A DNA stretch of 64,000 nucleotides. Origin: Parastagonospora avenae f. sp. tritici 18332-5 (Eukaryota; Ascomycota; Dothideomycetes; Pleosporales; Phaeosphaeriaceae). The notes under the pieces were generated by a model. It did not search any database. It had not been told where the DNA came from and worked only from the letters and a program-made list of their open reading frames with translations. A program made the translations under genes and the position numbers. Shown one piece after another: positions 22,438 through 31,140 of this stretch. The stretch covers positions 62,001 through 126,000 of the forward strand of contig JAFJTR010000037.1 in the NCBI GenBank assembly GCA_022559985.1. The letters run 5' to 3'. Each line of letters starts with the position of its first letter. Position 1 is the stretch's first letter.

Positions 22438-23619
22438 ATGGATCACGCGAAGAAGGGCGATGCGGCGCTCAGCGCAAGCCAATATACCGAAGCTATCGAA
22501 CACTTCACTGCGGCAATCGGCGTGAACCCGTCTGCTGTGAAATACTACATCGGGCGGTCCACAGCTTACCAGCGCGCCCAAAAGTTCCCTGAAGCCCTCG
22601 CCGACGCCGAAATCGCAGTCGTCCTTGCACACAAGCGCGCGACGCGTGAGCTCATCAAGGACGCGCAGTTTCGACGCGCGCTTGCTCTGTTCTTCCTTGA
22701 GAAATATGGCGATGCGGAGTATGTGCTGGATATTGTTAAGAAGCTGGACGAAAAGGAGAAGATGCTGCCGATCTGGAGCATGAAGGTCGCTGCGAAGCTG
22801 AAGGACTTGCCGGAGGATGATGACAAGCGGAAGGTCACCGTTCAGGATGTGCCGGATGTGGAGGTTCCGAGTGCGCCAGCGGCGCCTGCAAAGCCCGCGA
22901 AGAGCGAGGCGGTGGAGACAAAGAAGACCGAGAAGGCTCTCGAGACACCAAAGCCTGTTGTGCCGACGCCAGCAAACAAGATCAAGCACGATTGGTACCA
23001 GAGCAACGACAGCGTCACGGTCAACATTCTCGCCAAGGGTGCACCCAAGGATGCGACAGTCGTTGAGTTCGAGAAGGATTCGCTGTCAGTCTCTTTTCCG
23101 ATCACGGGCTCATCCTCCGAATACCACTTCTCCGCAGAACCGCTCTACGCCTCAATCGATCCATCGCAATCAAAGTTCCGCGTTACGCCCAACAAGGTAG
23201 AAATCACACTCAAGAAGGCGGCACAGGGCGTGAAGTGGCACACTCTCGAGGGCCTCGACCGTAAAGTCGAACCCTCAAACGACGAGAACAAGACCGCTAT
23301 CCCATCACACGTCCTCACCAGCAAACCCACCCAAGAGTCTGCCCCCGCATACCCCACATCATCAAAATCTGGCGCAAAGAACTGGGACAAGCTCGCAACG
23401 GAGGATCTCGACGACAAGGACGACATGGACGGTGACGAGACCTCGCACTTCTTCAAGCAGCTGTACAAGGGCGCGTCCGCCGAGCAGCAGCGCGCCATGA
23501 TGAAGAGCTACCAAGAGAGTGGCGGCACGGTGCTCAGCACAGACTGGAGCAATGTCGGCAGCAAGACGATTGTGCCTGAGCCGCCGGAGGGCATGGAGGC
23601 GAAGAAGTATGGTGCATGA
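22438..23619 (+). CDS. SGT1: SGT1 co-chaperone (TPR-CS-SGS)
   Basis: An intronless 393-aa frame. Residues 1-115 form TPR helices (KKGDAALSASQYTEAIEHFT, VKYYIGRSTAYQRAQKFPEA). After a Lys/Pro/Ala-rich linker the CS domain covers ~184-275 (IKHDWYQSNDSVTVNILAKG ... VEITLKKAAQGVKWHTLEG). The SGS domain follows at ~315-393 (NWDKLATEDLDD, HFFKQLYKGASAEQQRAMMKSY, GTVLSTDWSNVG). SGT1 bridges Hsp90 and SCF or NLR-type clients and is needed for kinetochore and ubiquitin-ligase assembly. All three domains are complete. F-box-like genes lie further upstream in the window but nothing links them directly. Confidence 0.95.
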   Translation: MDHAKKGDAALSASQYTEAIEHFTAAIGVNPSAVKYYIGRSTAYQRAQKFPEALADAEIAVVLAHKRATRELIKDAQFRRALALFFLEKYGDAEYVLDIVKKLDEKEKMLPIWSMKVAAKLKDLPEDDDKRKVTVQDVPDVEVPSAPAAPAKPAKSEAVETKKTEKALETPKPVVPTPANKIKHDWYQSNDSVTVNILAKGAPKDATVVEFEKDSLSVSFPITGSSSEYHFSAEPLYASIDPSQSKFRVTPNKVEITLKKAAQGVKWHTLEGLDRKVEPSNDENKTAIPSHVLTSKPTQESAPAYPTSSKSGAKNWDKLATEDLDDKDDMDGDETSHFFKQLYKGASAEQQRAMMKSYQESGGTVLSTDWSNVGSKTIVPEPPEGMEAKKYGA

Positions 23620-24352
23620 GATGGATGGGATGTGATTGACAACTTTTTCTATCTAGTAGCATAGCGAGGTGCTTGTTTTCTTAGGGATATACCACTGTAG
23701 ATGAGATTAGCAATCAATGTGCGGACGAAATGTCAAGGAAATTTAGTTCTCAAGGCATCTATGTCGACGCGTACAAATGAATGCAGCTTTCAATGCATCT
23801 ATGTTGACGCGTATGATGTGGAGTGTGTGTAGCTTTGACATTGGTCCGTGACTTATATACTGATCCCAGTAGGGACCGATCAGCACGAGTCAAGAAAACC
23901 GTATTATCAAGCAGACTTGGGGCAGTCGAAGCTTCGCGACACAGATGCAGGAGATAATCGGTCTATGGTTTTGCACATTTCATGACTTCGTGTATCATGA
24001 ATCTTAAAATCTCACCCATGCCATGTCTTGCTTGAAAATAGAGTTCGTGATTAGTTGCGAACATGCACGACTTCGGATTTTGACTAGCTATCTCCGCATC
24101 AACGCCTTCATCGCTGTGCAATATCTGCCGAGAGGGGTATGGCTGTAGTGGGGCAGGTACCTACGTAGCCTCGGACAATGTGTGCTCCAGGTATGGCGTC
24201 ACGAGTTGTTCGATGTTGTGCTTGGAGGGGTACATGTAGACTAGGAAACAACGCGAGTATATAAGTAATCAGAAGCCACTCCCACTTCCATATCAAACCA
24301 CCAACAACAGCAACGCCAATTCAATCCAAACACCCTTCACCCATCCCTCAAA
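23620..24352. other. Intergenic with a short direct repeat
   Basis: Contains the 23-bp imperfect repeat at 23751-23813 and otherwise no recognised element. Confidence 0.5.
23751..23813. repeat. 23-bp imperfect direct repeat, 40-bp period
   Basis: 23751-23773 and 23791-23813 share CAA-GCATCTATGT-GACGCGTA with two differences. It lies about 130 bp past the SGT1 stop. No function is evident. Confidence 0.6.
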
Positions 24353-25327
24353 ATGGTCAAAATCATTATGGGAGGCGCCGGCCTCACCGACACCGGCAAA
24401 TTCAACACGCCTGAACTCCGCGAGAAGGTGCTGGACCTCCTCCTCTCACACAACGTCAAGAACATCGATTCCGCCCGCCTCTACGCCGGCTCCGAAGAAG
24501 CCATCGGCAAACTCGCCAAACGCACCGAATTTGTAATCGACACCAAACTCGTCGGCGGCTTCAGCCCAGGCAACGTGCGCAAAGACCAAGTCATCGCCGA
24601 CGCGCAGCACAGCCTGGACCGCGTGGGTATCAAGCAATTCGACGTGCTGTACATCCACGCACCCGATGAGACGATTCCGTTCGAAGAGACGCTCGAGGGC
24701 GTGAACGAAGTCTACAAGAAGGGAATTTTCCGCCGTTTTGGCCTGAGCAACTTCAACTCCGCGCAGGTCCAGCAAGTATATGATATCGCGAAGAAGAACG
24801 GCTGGGTGCTGCCGACCATGTATCAGGGCAACTACAGCCCCGTCGCGAGACATTTGGAGACGCTGCTTTTCCCGCTGTTGAAGAAATTGGGCATTGCGTT
24901 TTACGCGTATTCTCCTATTGCGGGAGGGTTCTTGACCAAGTCGGCGGCGGAGCTGGATAGTGGGGCGGGGAGGTTCAACGTCCAGGCTATCGGCGGATTG
25001 TACTCCAAGCTCTATGATAGCCCGGAGATGCGCGAGGCGTTGGTGAAGTGGAATGCCATCGCGGACAAGGAGGGCGTGAGTAATGCGGAGCTGGCGTATA
25101 GGTGGGTAGCTGAGCATAGTGCATTGTCGAAGGATGATTTTGTCAAGGGCGAGGAGAATGGCGTTATCATTGGCGCGAGTAAGCTGGAGCAGGTTGAGCA
25201 AACGGTCAAGGCGATTCAGAAGGGGGGACTGAGTGAAGCGGCAGTCAAGGGGATTGAGGAGATTTGGCAGAGTGTCAAGGAGAAGGCGCCGGTGGACAAT
25301 TATCATCATTTCAAGAGGGAGGATTAA
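24353..25327 (+). CDS. Aldo-keto reductase, AKR7 (aflatoxin aldehyde reductase) type
   Basis: An intronless 324-aa frame. An AKR barrel is evident from the start (KIIMGGAGLTDTGKF). Catalytic residues expected for the family are visible: Asp and Tyr in NIDSARLYAGSEE, Lys in FVIDTKLVGG and His in DVLYIHAPD. Later come FGLSNFNSAQVQQV, TMYQGNYSPVAR and the cofactor-binding NGVIIGASKLEQVEQ, close to the IIGASS motif that binds the NADPH phosphate. Members reduce dialdehydes and other carbonyls in the cytosol. Nearby genes give no pathway, so a general detoxification role is most likely. The antisense 287-codon frame is a shadow. Confidence 0.92.
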   Translation: MVKIIMGGAGLTDTGKFNTPELREKVLDLLLSHNVKNIDSARLYAGSEEAIGKLAKRTEFVIDTKLVGGFSPGNVRKDQVIADAQHSLDRVGIKQFDVLYIHAPDETIPFEETLEGVNEVYKKGIFRRFGLSNFNSAQVQQVYDIAKKNGWVLPTMYQGNYSPVARHLETLLFPLLKKLGIAFYAYSPIAGGFLTKSAAELDSGAGRFNVQAIGGLYSKLYDSPEMREALVKWNAIADKEGVSNAELAYRWVAEHSALSKDDFVKGEENGVIIGASKLEQVEQTVKAIQKGGLSEAAVKGIEEIWQSVKEKAPVDNYHHFKRED

Positions 25328-25587
25328 ACGACGTTGTTAGGTAGGCATGTGAGAGAAGATGGTGGAAGGGTTTATGAAGAATAGAGTCAACGTGCTGAAT
25401 ATTCAAGATTCGATAAGTCGACTCTTTTAAATCAACATTGTTCTATGAGTGTATGCTTCCCACGAGGGCTTCGGTGCTACACCATCTACCTGGCTCAGCT
25501 ACATTGAACGTCGAAAAAGGAGCCTGTCACGCCTCGTTCCACCACATCCTCGCCCCCGTTGACATCTTACTCCCTCCTAATCTCCTA

Positions 25588-25884
25588 CCCATCCCTCAAA
25601 ACAGCCGAACCAATCTCTCCACCCATAGTCTCGTATATCTCCCACGCAAGCATTCTACTGTCGATTACCAAACATGCAACGCGCGCGAACGTTTCCCGAT
25701 CCCAAACCCGCCCGGACAGCATGCCAGCACCAAGGAGGCCCACAAAGAGTAGAACCCGCTGAGCCCAACGAGCGAGGCTCCCCCGTTTCGTAGCGTCGGC
25801 TTGAACGATGGGTTGACGTATTAGATGGGACGCGAGTGTGTAATGATTAGGTACGGACCAGGTGTTTGCACTCGACTCCATCAT
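25588..25884 (-). CDS. Possible small single-pass membrane protein
   Basis: A minus-strand frame from ATG 25884 (second ATG 25881) of about 98 residues, ending near 25585-25590. It contains one hydrophobic segment, VLLFVGLLGAGMLSG, flanked by RWAQR and RVWDRE, and a helical C-terminus (MLAWEIYETMGGEIG). The composition is protein-like, but I recognise no family. An alternative is that it is the second exon of a longer gene starting near 26025 and using a splice donor at about 25862. Support is limited to composition and frame length. Confidence 0.3.
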
Positions 25885-26750
25885 GCCCAACTGTGTTGCT
25901 GAACTGGCATGTCTGGTATCCCTTTTCGATCATGCTGGTGTGGATGTAATGCCATATACTTATGCGTTTTGCTCTGGGGGAGGGCGGCAAAGAAAGAGAG
26001 CAAAGGCGCTTGCGTTGCGGCGGCATGGTTGGTGCGAAGGGATGATGTGTTGGGGGATGAAGAAGCATGGAAGGGGCATGGCGAGAAGGAAATATATACA
26101 TACGTTGTTTCTGTCGAATGTGGCTTTGGGACGTTGCTTTTTAAAAGGGGAGTGGAAGTAACCCACAGTGATCAACTCGACTCGGTTTATCACTGTCTCA
26201 CGCGATTTCAGATGTCTCACTTACTTTCGCCTACTTTCGCCTAGAAAGCTGGACGGAGAACGGCTGAGCAGCAGGACTAGATTGCGAAGTGTGTGTTTGG
26301 AAGGTACTGGGAATTCGCGTCGCGATGGCGACACTCATATATAGTCATAGTTTTCTGGGTAAGTTAAGTGAATAGAAGAAAATGTTTTCTGTTTTTGCCG
26401 AGAGTACTGCAGTTTCTTTAGAGCTGCTGGGAAAAGACATGCTTATGTGTTTCTGAAAGGACGGATTGCCAGGCATAATCAACGCCGCAGGACTGCTACT
26501 TTAGCATACAAAAGAAAGTGAGAGCATTGCGTAAAGCAGTGAACTGTTTTGGGAGCCTCTGTCACTCTACTGAGATATATGACAAGATTTATTGATAGCA
26601 GGTAGCCTATGGAATCAGTAGTAGGATACAAGAACACGAGGCTGGTGTATTTAACATTTTCATGCAACGGAGAAGCTGGGGTACATCTTTCTATAGCACC
26701 ATGTACACTAATAGAGACTTATTGATGGCCATGCCGAGACTACAAAAGGT
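25885..26750. other. Gene-poor stretch
   Basis: No supported gene. Short frames near 25960-26240 on both strands could not be joined into a convincing model. Confidence 0.4.
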
Positions 26751-27446
26751 TCAATTCTCGTGCGAGAGGTCTGTCATTTCTTCTTCCCATTGCTCCCTCT
26801 CAGACGATACTTCGCCTTGCAGTTCGTGGTAATGATGTTGAAACCAGTCGATAGCTCGGGCGTTACTCTGATCGGTGGAGGACCCATTCATTGGAGGCGG
26901 TCGTTGCGAAACGCTCTGCCTGACTAATCGTGCTTGTCGTCCTGTTTAGGACGTCACTATCAGCCTCATGCGCGTCATGATTGGTACAGATTACACCGCC
27001 CTGAGCTCAGCCAGATCAAAGGTGCCGTGATCGGCGCCGTGGACTCTATAGCAGGTACCCGACTTCCAATGAAGGCACATCTACGAACATTTCTTCTTGG
27101 TTTGATGCTGTCTATGTAATAACCACAGTGTTGCTAGTGCAGCAATCGCCCCAGGAATAGTGAGAAGAAGTGCAGTGAGCTCGACGACTGTGCTAGAGTC
27201 CCATGTGCGTTCGTCTGCACTCTTCGGTTGTGTTGGTACCGTTGTGTGCATGAATTGCTTCCCGAGACTGATGTAGTGTGAGATGAGATGGTCTCCGTCT
27301 TGAGGATACTGTGTCTTAAGAGCCTAGAAATCAGTTAACATAAACATTCTAATTCAAACCTTTCGGTAGCAAGCATATGGACAAGCATGACAGTCCTTAT
27401 AGAGTATAAGGGCTCTGGAGTATGGACTTGCGGAATGGTATATGCA
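26751..27446 (-). CDS. Candidate multi-exon gene for a single-pass membrane protein (model incomplete)
   Basis: Three exon-like segments lie on the minus strand. Segment 27360-27446 (87 nt, open) reads through to RALILYKDCHACPYACYRK. A 36-nt GT-AG gap (27324-27359), whose acceptor is preceded by an in-frame TAG, joins it in phase 0 to ALKTQYPQDGDHLISHYI. The second segment contains VVELTALLLTIPGAIAALA, a convincing transmembrane helix with a basic HRQHQTKKK tail. A 165-nt intron (26924-27088) would link to FQHHYHELQGEVSSEREQW and a TGA at 26751-26753. The 5' end was not found; a helical frame at 28070-28216 (minus) may belong to it. The introns are atypically short or long for this window, so the model is tentative. 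Confidence 0.3.
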
Positions 27447-29021
27447 CTGACAAAGCAAAAGGAGATTTGAACTCGCTGCACTCACCTATTGAAGAGTCTG
27501 AACTCGAACTAGTACTAGCATTTGTAAATGTGAGAGTGTGAATGCCGGTGATGCGGATCAGCAACCCGAGTACTATTCATTCCTCAGCGCTTCATTCTCT
27601 GAAAAGAAAAACTATTTAGACTCTTGAGGTATGGTTCAGAACGAGCACTCTTCGTCATCACGGGAATCTGACGTGCTTACCCGCTTATCCGGACCTGTAC
27701 ACCCCAAAGCACCACCAATCAGTCATCACGAACTTAAGCGAGAATTTGCCGTGATTCGGGTACGCACAAGGCTATGCATCATGCAGCAAGGCTGAAAATG
27801 GCAACGATGATATAAACAGTCCTGTCTCACGTTACAAGTCTGTGATAGGCTTCAGATATCCGACGTTGCTTCAGGTAGTAGTACGAACTCTCAACTCTCG
27901 CTTCTCTTCGCTTCCTGATATACATGAGATTTGAAACGTGGAATGTGAATTGAGTAAGTTAACTTATCAGATTGAAAAGGTATGTTCTTGGTCAACGAAC
28001 CGGATCAAAAGGGCATAGTCCATGTTCGATTCGAAAGCTAACGATTCCTGAACTTGTTACTAAGTAAAGCGAAGACAATATGCGGTGCGATTCGCGTGTC
28101 GAACGTATAATCGTCGTGTCGTTATGAAGCGCACTCGATGTCTGGCTGAGCTCCGCAAGAACTTCTGCGATTGAGCGATGTAGCAAATCTTGGGATATCT
28201 TGGAGACATCAAACAAGCCGGCTTTGGTGAGATTGGGAGATTCTTTATTGTGTTACATCTAGATGATATTCGAAGCAGCCCTGCTGGTGCGTTGATGTTG
28301 CAGTGTGTGTATTAGTGATGAGACGTGGGGCAAGCGCGTGCACGACACGCTGTTCTCAAGCGACATGCGCGGCGCGGGGGCCCCATCAGCTCAGTGTCTA
28401 AGAGACGGACCATGACAACACCATTGTCAGTTGTATGACCATGTCAAATCCCAGCATTCGATGCTCCAACGATACGTCTATGCGCTCTACGATGTGATCA
28501 CGTTGTCCTAATAAACAGTGTTCTGGCATTCCCCTGAGACAGCCAAATCATCGAAGCTGCCACGTCTTGTCTATTGTGTCGTGGTAAGCACCCATCACAT
28601 CCTCAACATCAATGACTTACAACAATACAGATTTATATCGCGTCTAGCTCTTGCTACTTGTTGGAAGTACTGTCACCAAGATGTTTCCTTAGACTTCCAC
28701 GATGCGCCCGCGCCGCCACTGTACACGCACGATCGAGCAGACATATACCCATCCTCAGACCAATACGTTCAGTCCATGTTTGCTGTTATAAACCTCGCAT
28801 GTCGTCGACGCTATGATCATCTGATGGTATGAGCAAGGCGTAACGGCACTGTGCTGCAATGGCGTGAATTTGCACAGCACTGTCGCCTCCAGCTCGTCGC
28901 TCACAACTGCCCGCAACAGGGCGCATCCATCAACGTGAATGACTCGCGACTAGCGCAAAAAAATGACTGGGCCCTGCCTCAGCCCCAGGCATCGACCTTG
29001 GACTGGCAGCAACAAAATTGG
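27447..29021. other. Gene-poor stretch
   Basis: No complete gene found. One protein-like minus frame (28070-28216; KISQDLLHRSIAEVLAEL) may be an upstream exon of the preceding candidate. A plus frame at 28518-28832 has no recognisable features. Confidence 0.4.
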
Positions 29022-29022
29022 C

Positions 29023-29029
29023 AAAAAAA
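29023..29029 (-). terminator. Seven-T run downstream of the interrupted tRNA
   Basis: On the minus strand a run of seven T residues begins 13 nt after the tRNA discriminator base. This is the form and distance of an RNA polymerase III terminator, though such runs also occur by chance. Confidence 0.45.
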
Positions 29030-29061
29030 GAAAGAACTCAAAGCCCGATGCGGGGGTCGAA

Positions 29062-29111
29062 CTGTCCGGAATTAGTGGGATCCGAACTGAGGTCTGAAGA
29101 GAGATGCTTAC
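29062..29111 (-). other. Spliceosomal-like intron at tRNA position 53/54
   Basis: 50 nt, starting GTAAGCATCT, with CACTAAT then ten bases to the terminal ACAG. It lies exactly between the T stem 5' strand (GCGGG) and the T loop (TTCGACC), splitting the B box. Length and signals match the protein-gene introns of this window (46-61 nt). Confidence 0.8.
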
Positions 29112-29127
29112 CCCGCAACCTTGAGAT

Positions 29128-29158
29128 TGGATCAATCGCTTTCTGAGAAAGTGAAACC
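29128..29158 (-). other. Canonical tRNA intron at position 37/38
   Basis: 31 nt immediately 3' of the anticodon-adjacent A37, the standard site for the tRNA splicing endonuclease. It lacks a GT-AG frame and contains a small perfect hairpin, CTTTC-TCA-GAAAG. Confidence 0.8.
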
Positions 29159-29184
29159 TAAGAGTCTCACGCTCTACCGATTGA

Positions 29185-29234
29185 CTGGATGGTTGTTAGA
29201 TCAAGTCGTTGGTGGTAGAGAAGATTGAACGTAC
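29185..29234 (-). other. Spliceosomal-like intron at tRNA position 11/12
   Basis: 50 nt, starting GTACGTTCAA, with GATCTAAC and then AACCATCCAG at the end. It divides the D stem as GC/TC and splits the A box (TAGC / TCAATCGG). It has the same length as the second insertion and nearly the same branch-site position. Confidence 0.8.
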
Positions 29235-29281
29235 GCTAACCAGGCTGGTGATATTTCATGGAAAAGCTGCAGTTTAGTTGC

Positions 29282-29287
29282 ATTATA
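29282..29287 (-). promoter_or_regulatory. TATA-like element upstream of the tRNA
   Basis: TATAAT on the minus strand, 37-42 nt before the first tRNA base. It could serve as an upstream element for either polymerase when internal boxes are split. The sequence is short and AT-rich context makes chance occurrence likely. Confidence 0.3.
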
Positions 29288-30102
29288 TTGCAAGTAAAAA
29301 CCGTCGCCTGGGGTCCATTCGTATGATAGAACCTATTCGTGAGGTAAGTTTGCGTTGCGGAAATGTCCCGCGTCGGTCTTGCAGCACTATCTACAGAAAT
29401 TTTCTTTCGTGGTGCCGGTGAGTATCCGGCGGTAAAAGTGGGCCACCAATGTCATGGCTGCTACGGAGAGGACGACGAGATACAACTCCAAGCATGAAAG
29501 CGAACAGTCATAGATTAGCCATGTCATATCACAGTATTGTCGCGGAGGTCTCCGATCGATGCATGACGTGCCAAAGTTATTGGGAGGACCGCCGGTCAGC
29601 GCATGCGTCCTCCTCAAAGTCCTGGGTATTCCTTACTCCTCGAACAGTCAAAGAACATCCACCAATTGCAGAACATAGATACAGCCCCGATTGTTCACTA
29701 TTTTGAAAGCAGAACAGATGTCAGGCAGACATGTAGGCAAACCGCTCAATCATGGCTCGTGATTGGGTTGTGGTGTTCACGGAGCGTGCGTTCGGCTGAG
29801 CTGCGCCCCTGCCACTATCTTATTTGGTGTTAACCATCACCCTAGATTAGCAGCATATCTCGTCAGCCTTCTCAGGTCCTCATGTACTGCGCCGGGGGCC
29901 GAACTGCTGTGCGCCCATAGAAGTATGGAGCATCCGCTGCAATGCAGTGGCACAGAAGTGTTCACTGATTAAAGTACCTGACTGTTTCCACCAATTCGTC
30001 TTGCTGTCAATCATACAATCACACTTCATTCCTGCATACCATTGTCTTGTATTTTTTGATCGTCTTTGTACCGTCACTGCTCCGCACCGCAGTGCTTTCG
30101 TC
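29288..30102. other. Intergenic, nothing recognised
   Basis: Between the tRNA and the small secreted protein gene, which are divergently arranged. No coding signal is seen. Confidence 0.45.
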
Positions 30103-30861
30103 ATGCATTCACTTGTATACATTGGTAAGATGTACAGGAATTGGAGAGTTTTGTCGTGTCAACTAACATTTTCAAGCCGCGCTTTATAGCCTTGCATGCT
30201 TTACCACCGCGTCGTATCTACCCTTACCACAGAAGCAAGGACTGATTGCTTTGCCCGGCGTCTCCGACCCTTCACCCAACGACAAAGTCATTGATCCGTG
30301 CTCACTAGCTGAGTCCCCGAACGCCAATGCCAGTGTTCAATTAGGAAGTTGGGTCGAGTGTCAAATCAATGGTAAGTGGACGGTCAAACTTTCCTGCCAC
30401 AGCAACTCACCAGTACTACAGGCTTCTATCCGTTCCCAGCGAACACACACTGGCAAGAAGGCCATGCAGCGTCCTTCTCCAAGGATCTTCGCTTCACATT
30501 CAACGAGACACGTTACGATTTTGACGGCTCACTGCGACTGTACAAAACCTTCAACGCCAGCTTAGCGAAAGCTTTCATACCTTTCAAGCATGGCTTTATC
30601 AATACTCTCGGCATCCCCAACAGCAATGGTGACAGTGGTGGTTTTGTGTACATGATCGGCTGGGCCGGCGGCTACCAAACGCTTGCTAAACGTGAAATGT
30701 ACTTCACAAACGCCGCTTTTGCTGTTGTCAAAGAAGAGAAAGGACAGCGTAAGATTGTCGAATTCAGGGAGAGTAGCAACATCCCCAACCATGCGCCGTT
30801 GCCCGAGCAAACAGCCTGGGACTGTCACTTTCCCAAGGAGAGAATGGAGCTCAAAGTGTAG
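30103..30861 (+). CDS. Small secreted protein of unknown family
   Basis: Three exons (30103-30124, 30177-30371, 30422-30861) with introns of 52 bp (CTAAC branch) and 50 bp give 218 aa. The first splice completes a signal peptide, MHSLVYIAALYSLACFTTAS. The mature part is rich in aromatic residues and has few cysteines (DPCSL, VECQ, WDCHF). It carries N-glycosylation sequons (NAS, NET). Segments such as GDSGGFVYMIGWAGGYQ suggest a compact beta fold, but I recognise no family; the GDSGG string by itself is not evidence of a trypsin-like protease because no His or Asp motifs accompany it. It is a possible effector or wall protein. Both introns keep frame and phase 1, so the model is well supported. 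Confidence 0.75.
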
Positions 30862-31029
30862 TATGGGGGGAAATGAGTGTACAACAGTGTAACATTACAT
30901 GCAGAGATTTGAACAAAAGCCAAAGCCCAATATGTGCAGCAAAGAGAATAATAAATATACAGTCCGACCCCTAACAATCAAAACGACGCAACTCCTCCCC
31001 TCCCATATCGAAGCCCAAATTCCGTCCAT
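30862..31029. other. Short convergent intergenic spacer
   Basis: 3' ends of two genes face each other here. Nothing else is recognised. Confidence 0.4.
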
Positions 31030-31100
31030 CTACACCCTCATCCTATAACTCTCAAAAACAACCTGCGTGTTTCCAATCTCCCTAATCTGCAAACTGTCCT

Positions 31101-31140
<40 letters not shown>

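Larger units (their letters stand above)
29042..29245 (-). tRNA. tRNA-Lys-CUU: tRNA-Lys(CUU) interrupted by three introns, two spliceosomal-like
   Basis: Four minus-strand segments (29235-29245, 29159-29184, 29112-29127, 29042-29061; 11+26+16+20 = 73 nt) join into a complete cloverleaf. The acceptor stem GCCTGGT pairs with ATCGGGC (two G-U wobbles), discriminator T. D stem GCTC/GAGC encloses loop AATCGGTA. Anticodon stem TGAGA/TCTCA encloses CTCTTAA, anticodon CUU. Variable loop is AGGTT. T stem GCGGG/CCCGC encloses TTCGACC. A15-U48 can form a Levitt pair. Gaps are 50 nt between positions 11 and 12, 31 nt between 37 and 38 (the usual eukaryotic tRNA intron site), and 50 nt between 53 and 54. 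The two 50-nt gaps have GT-AG ends and CTAA branch sites. All stems close only if the gaps are removed exactly. A decayed copy with chance splice signals is the main alternative. Confidence 0.85.

Noticed and set aside
24446..25309. 287-codon frame antisense to the aldo-keto reductase
   Set aside because: Shadow of a well-supported AKR gene; Arg/Leu-rich without motifs.
26735..26775. GGTTCAATTCTCG as part of another tRNA
   Set aside because: No acceptor, D or anticodon stem could be formed around it on either strand; it overlaps the end of a candidate coding exon.
30622..30660. GDSGG string in the small secreted protein as a trypsin-like protease
   Set aside because: No catalytic His or Asp motifs, and the protein is too short and lacks the rest of the fold.
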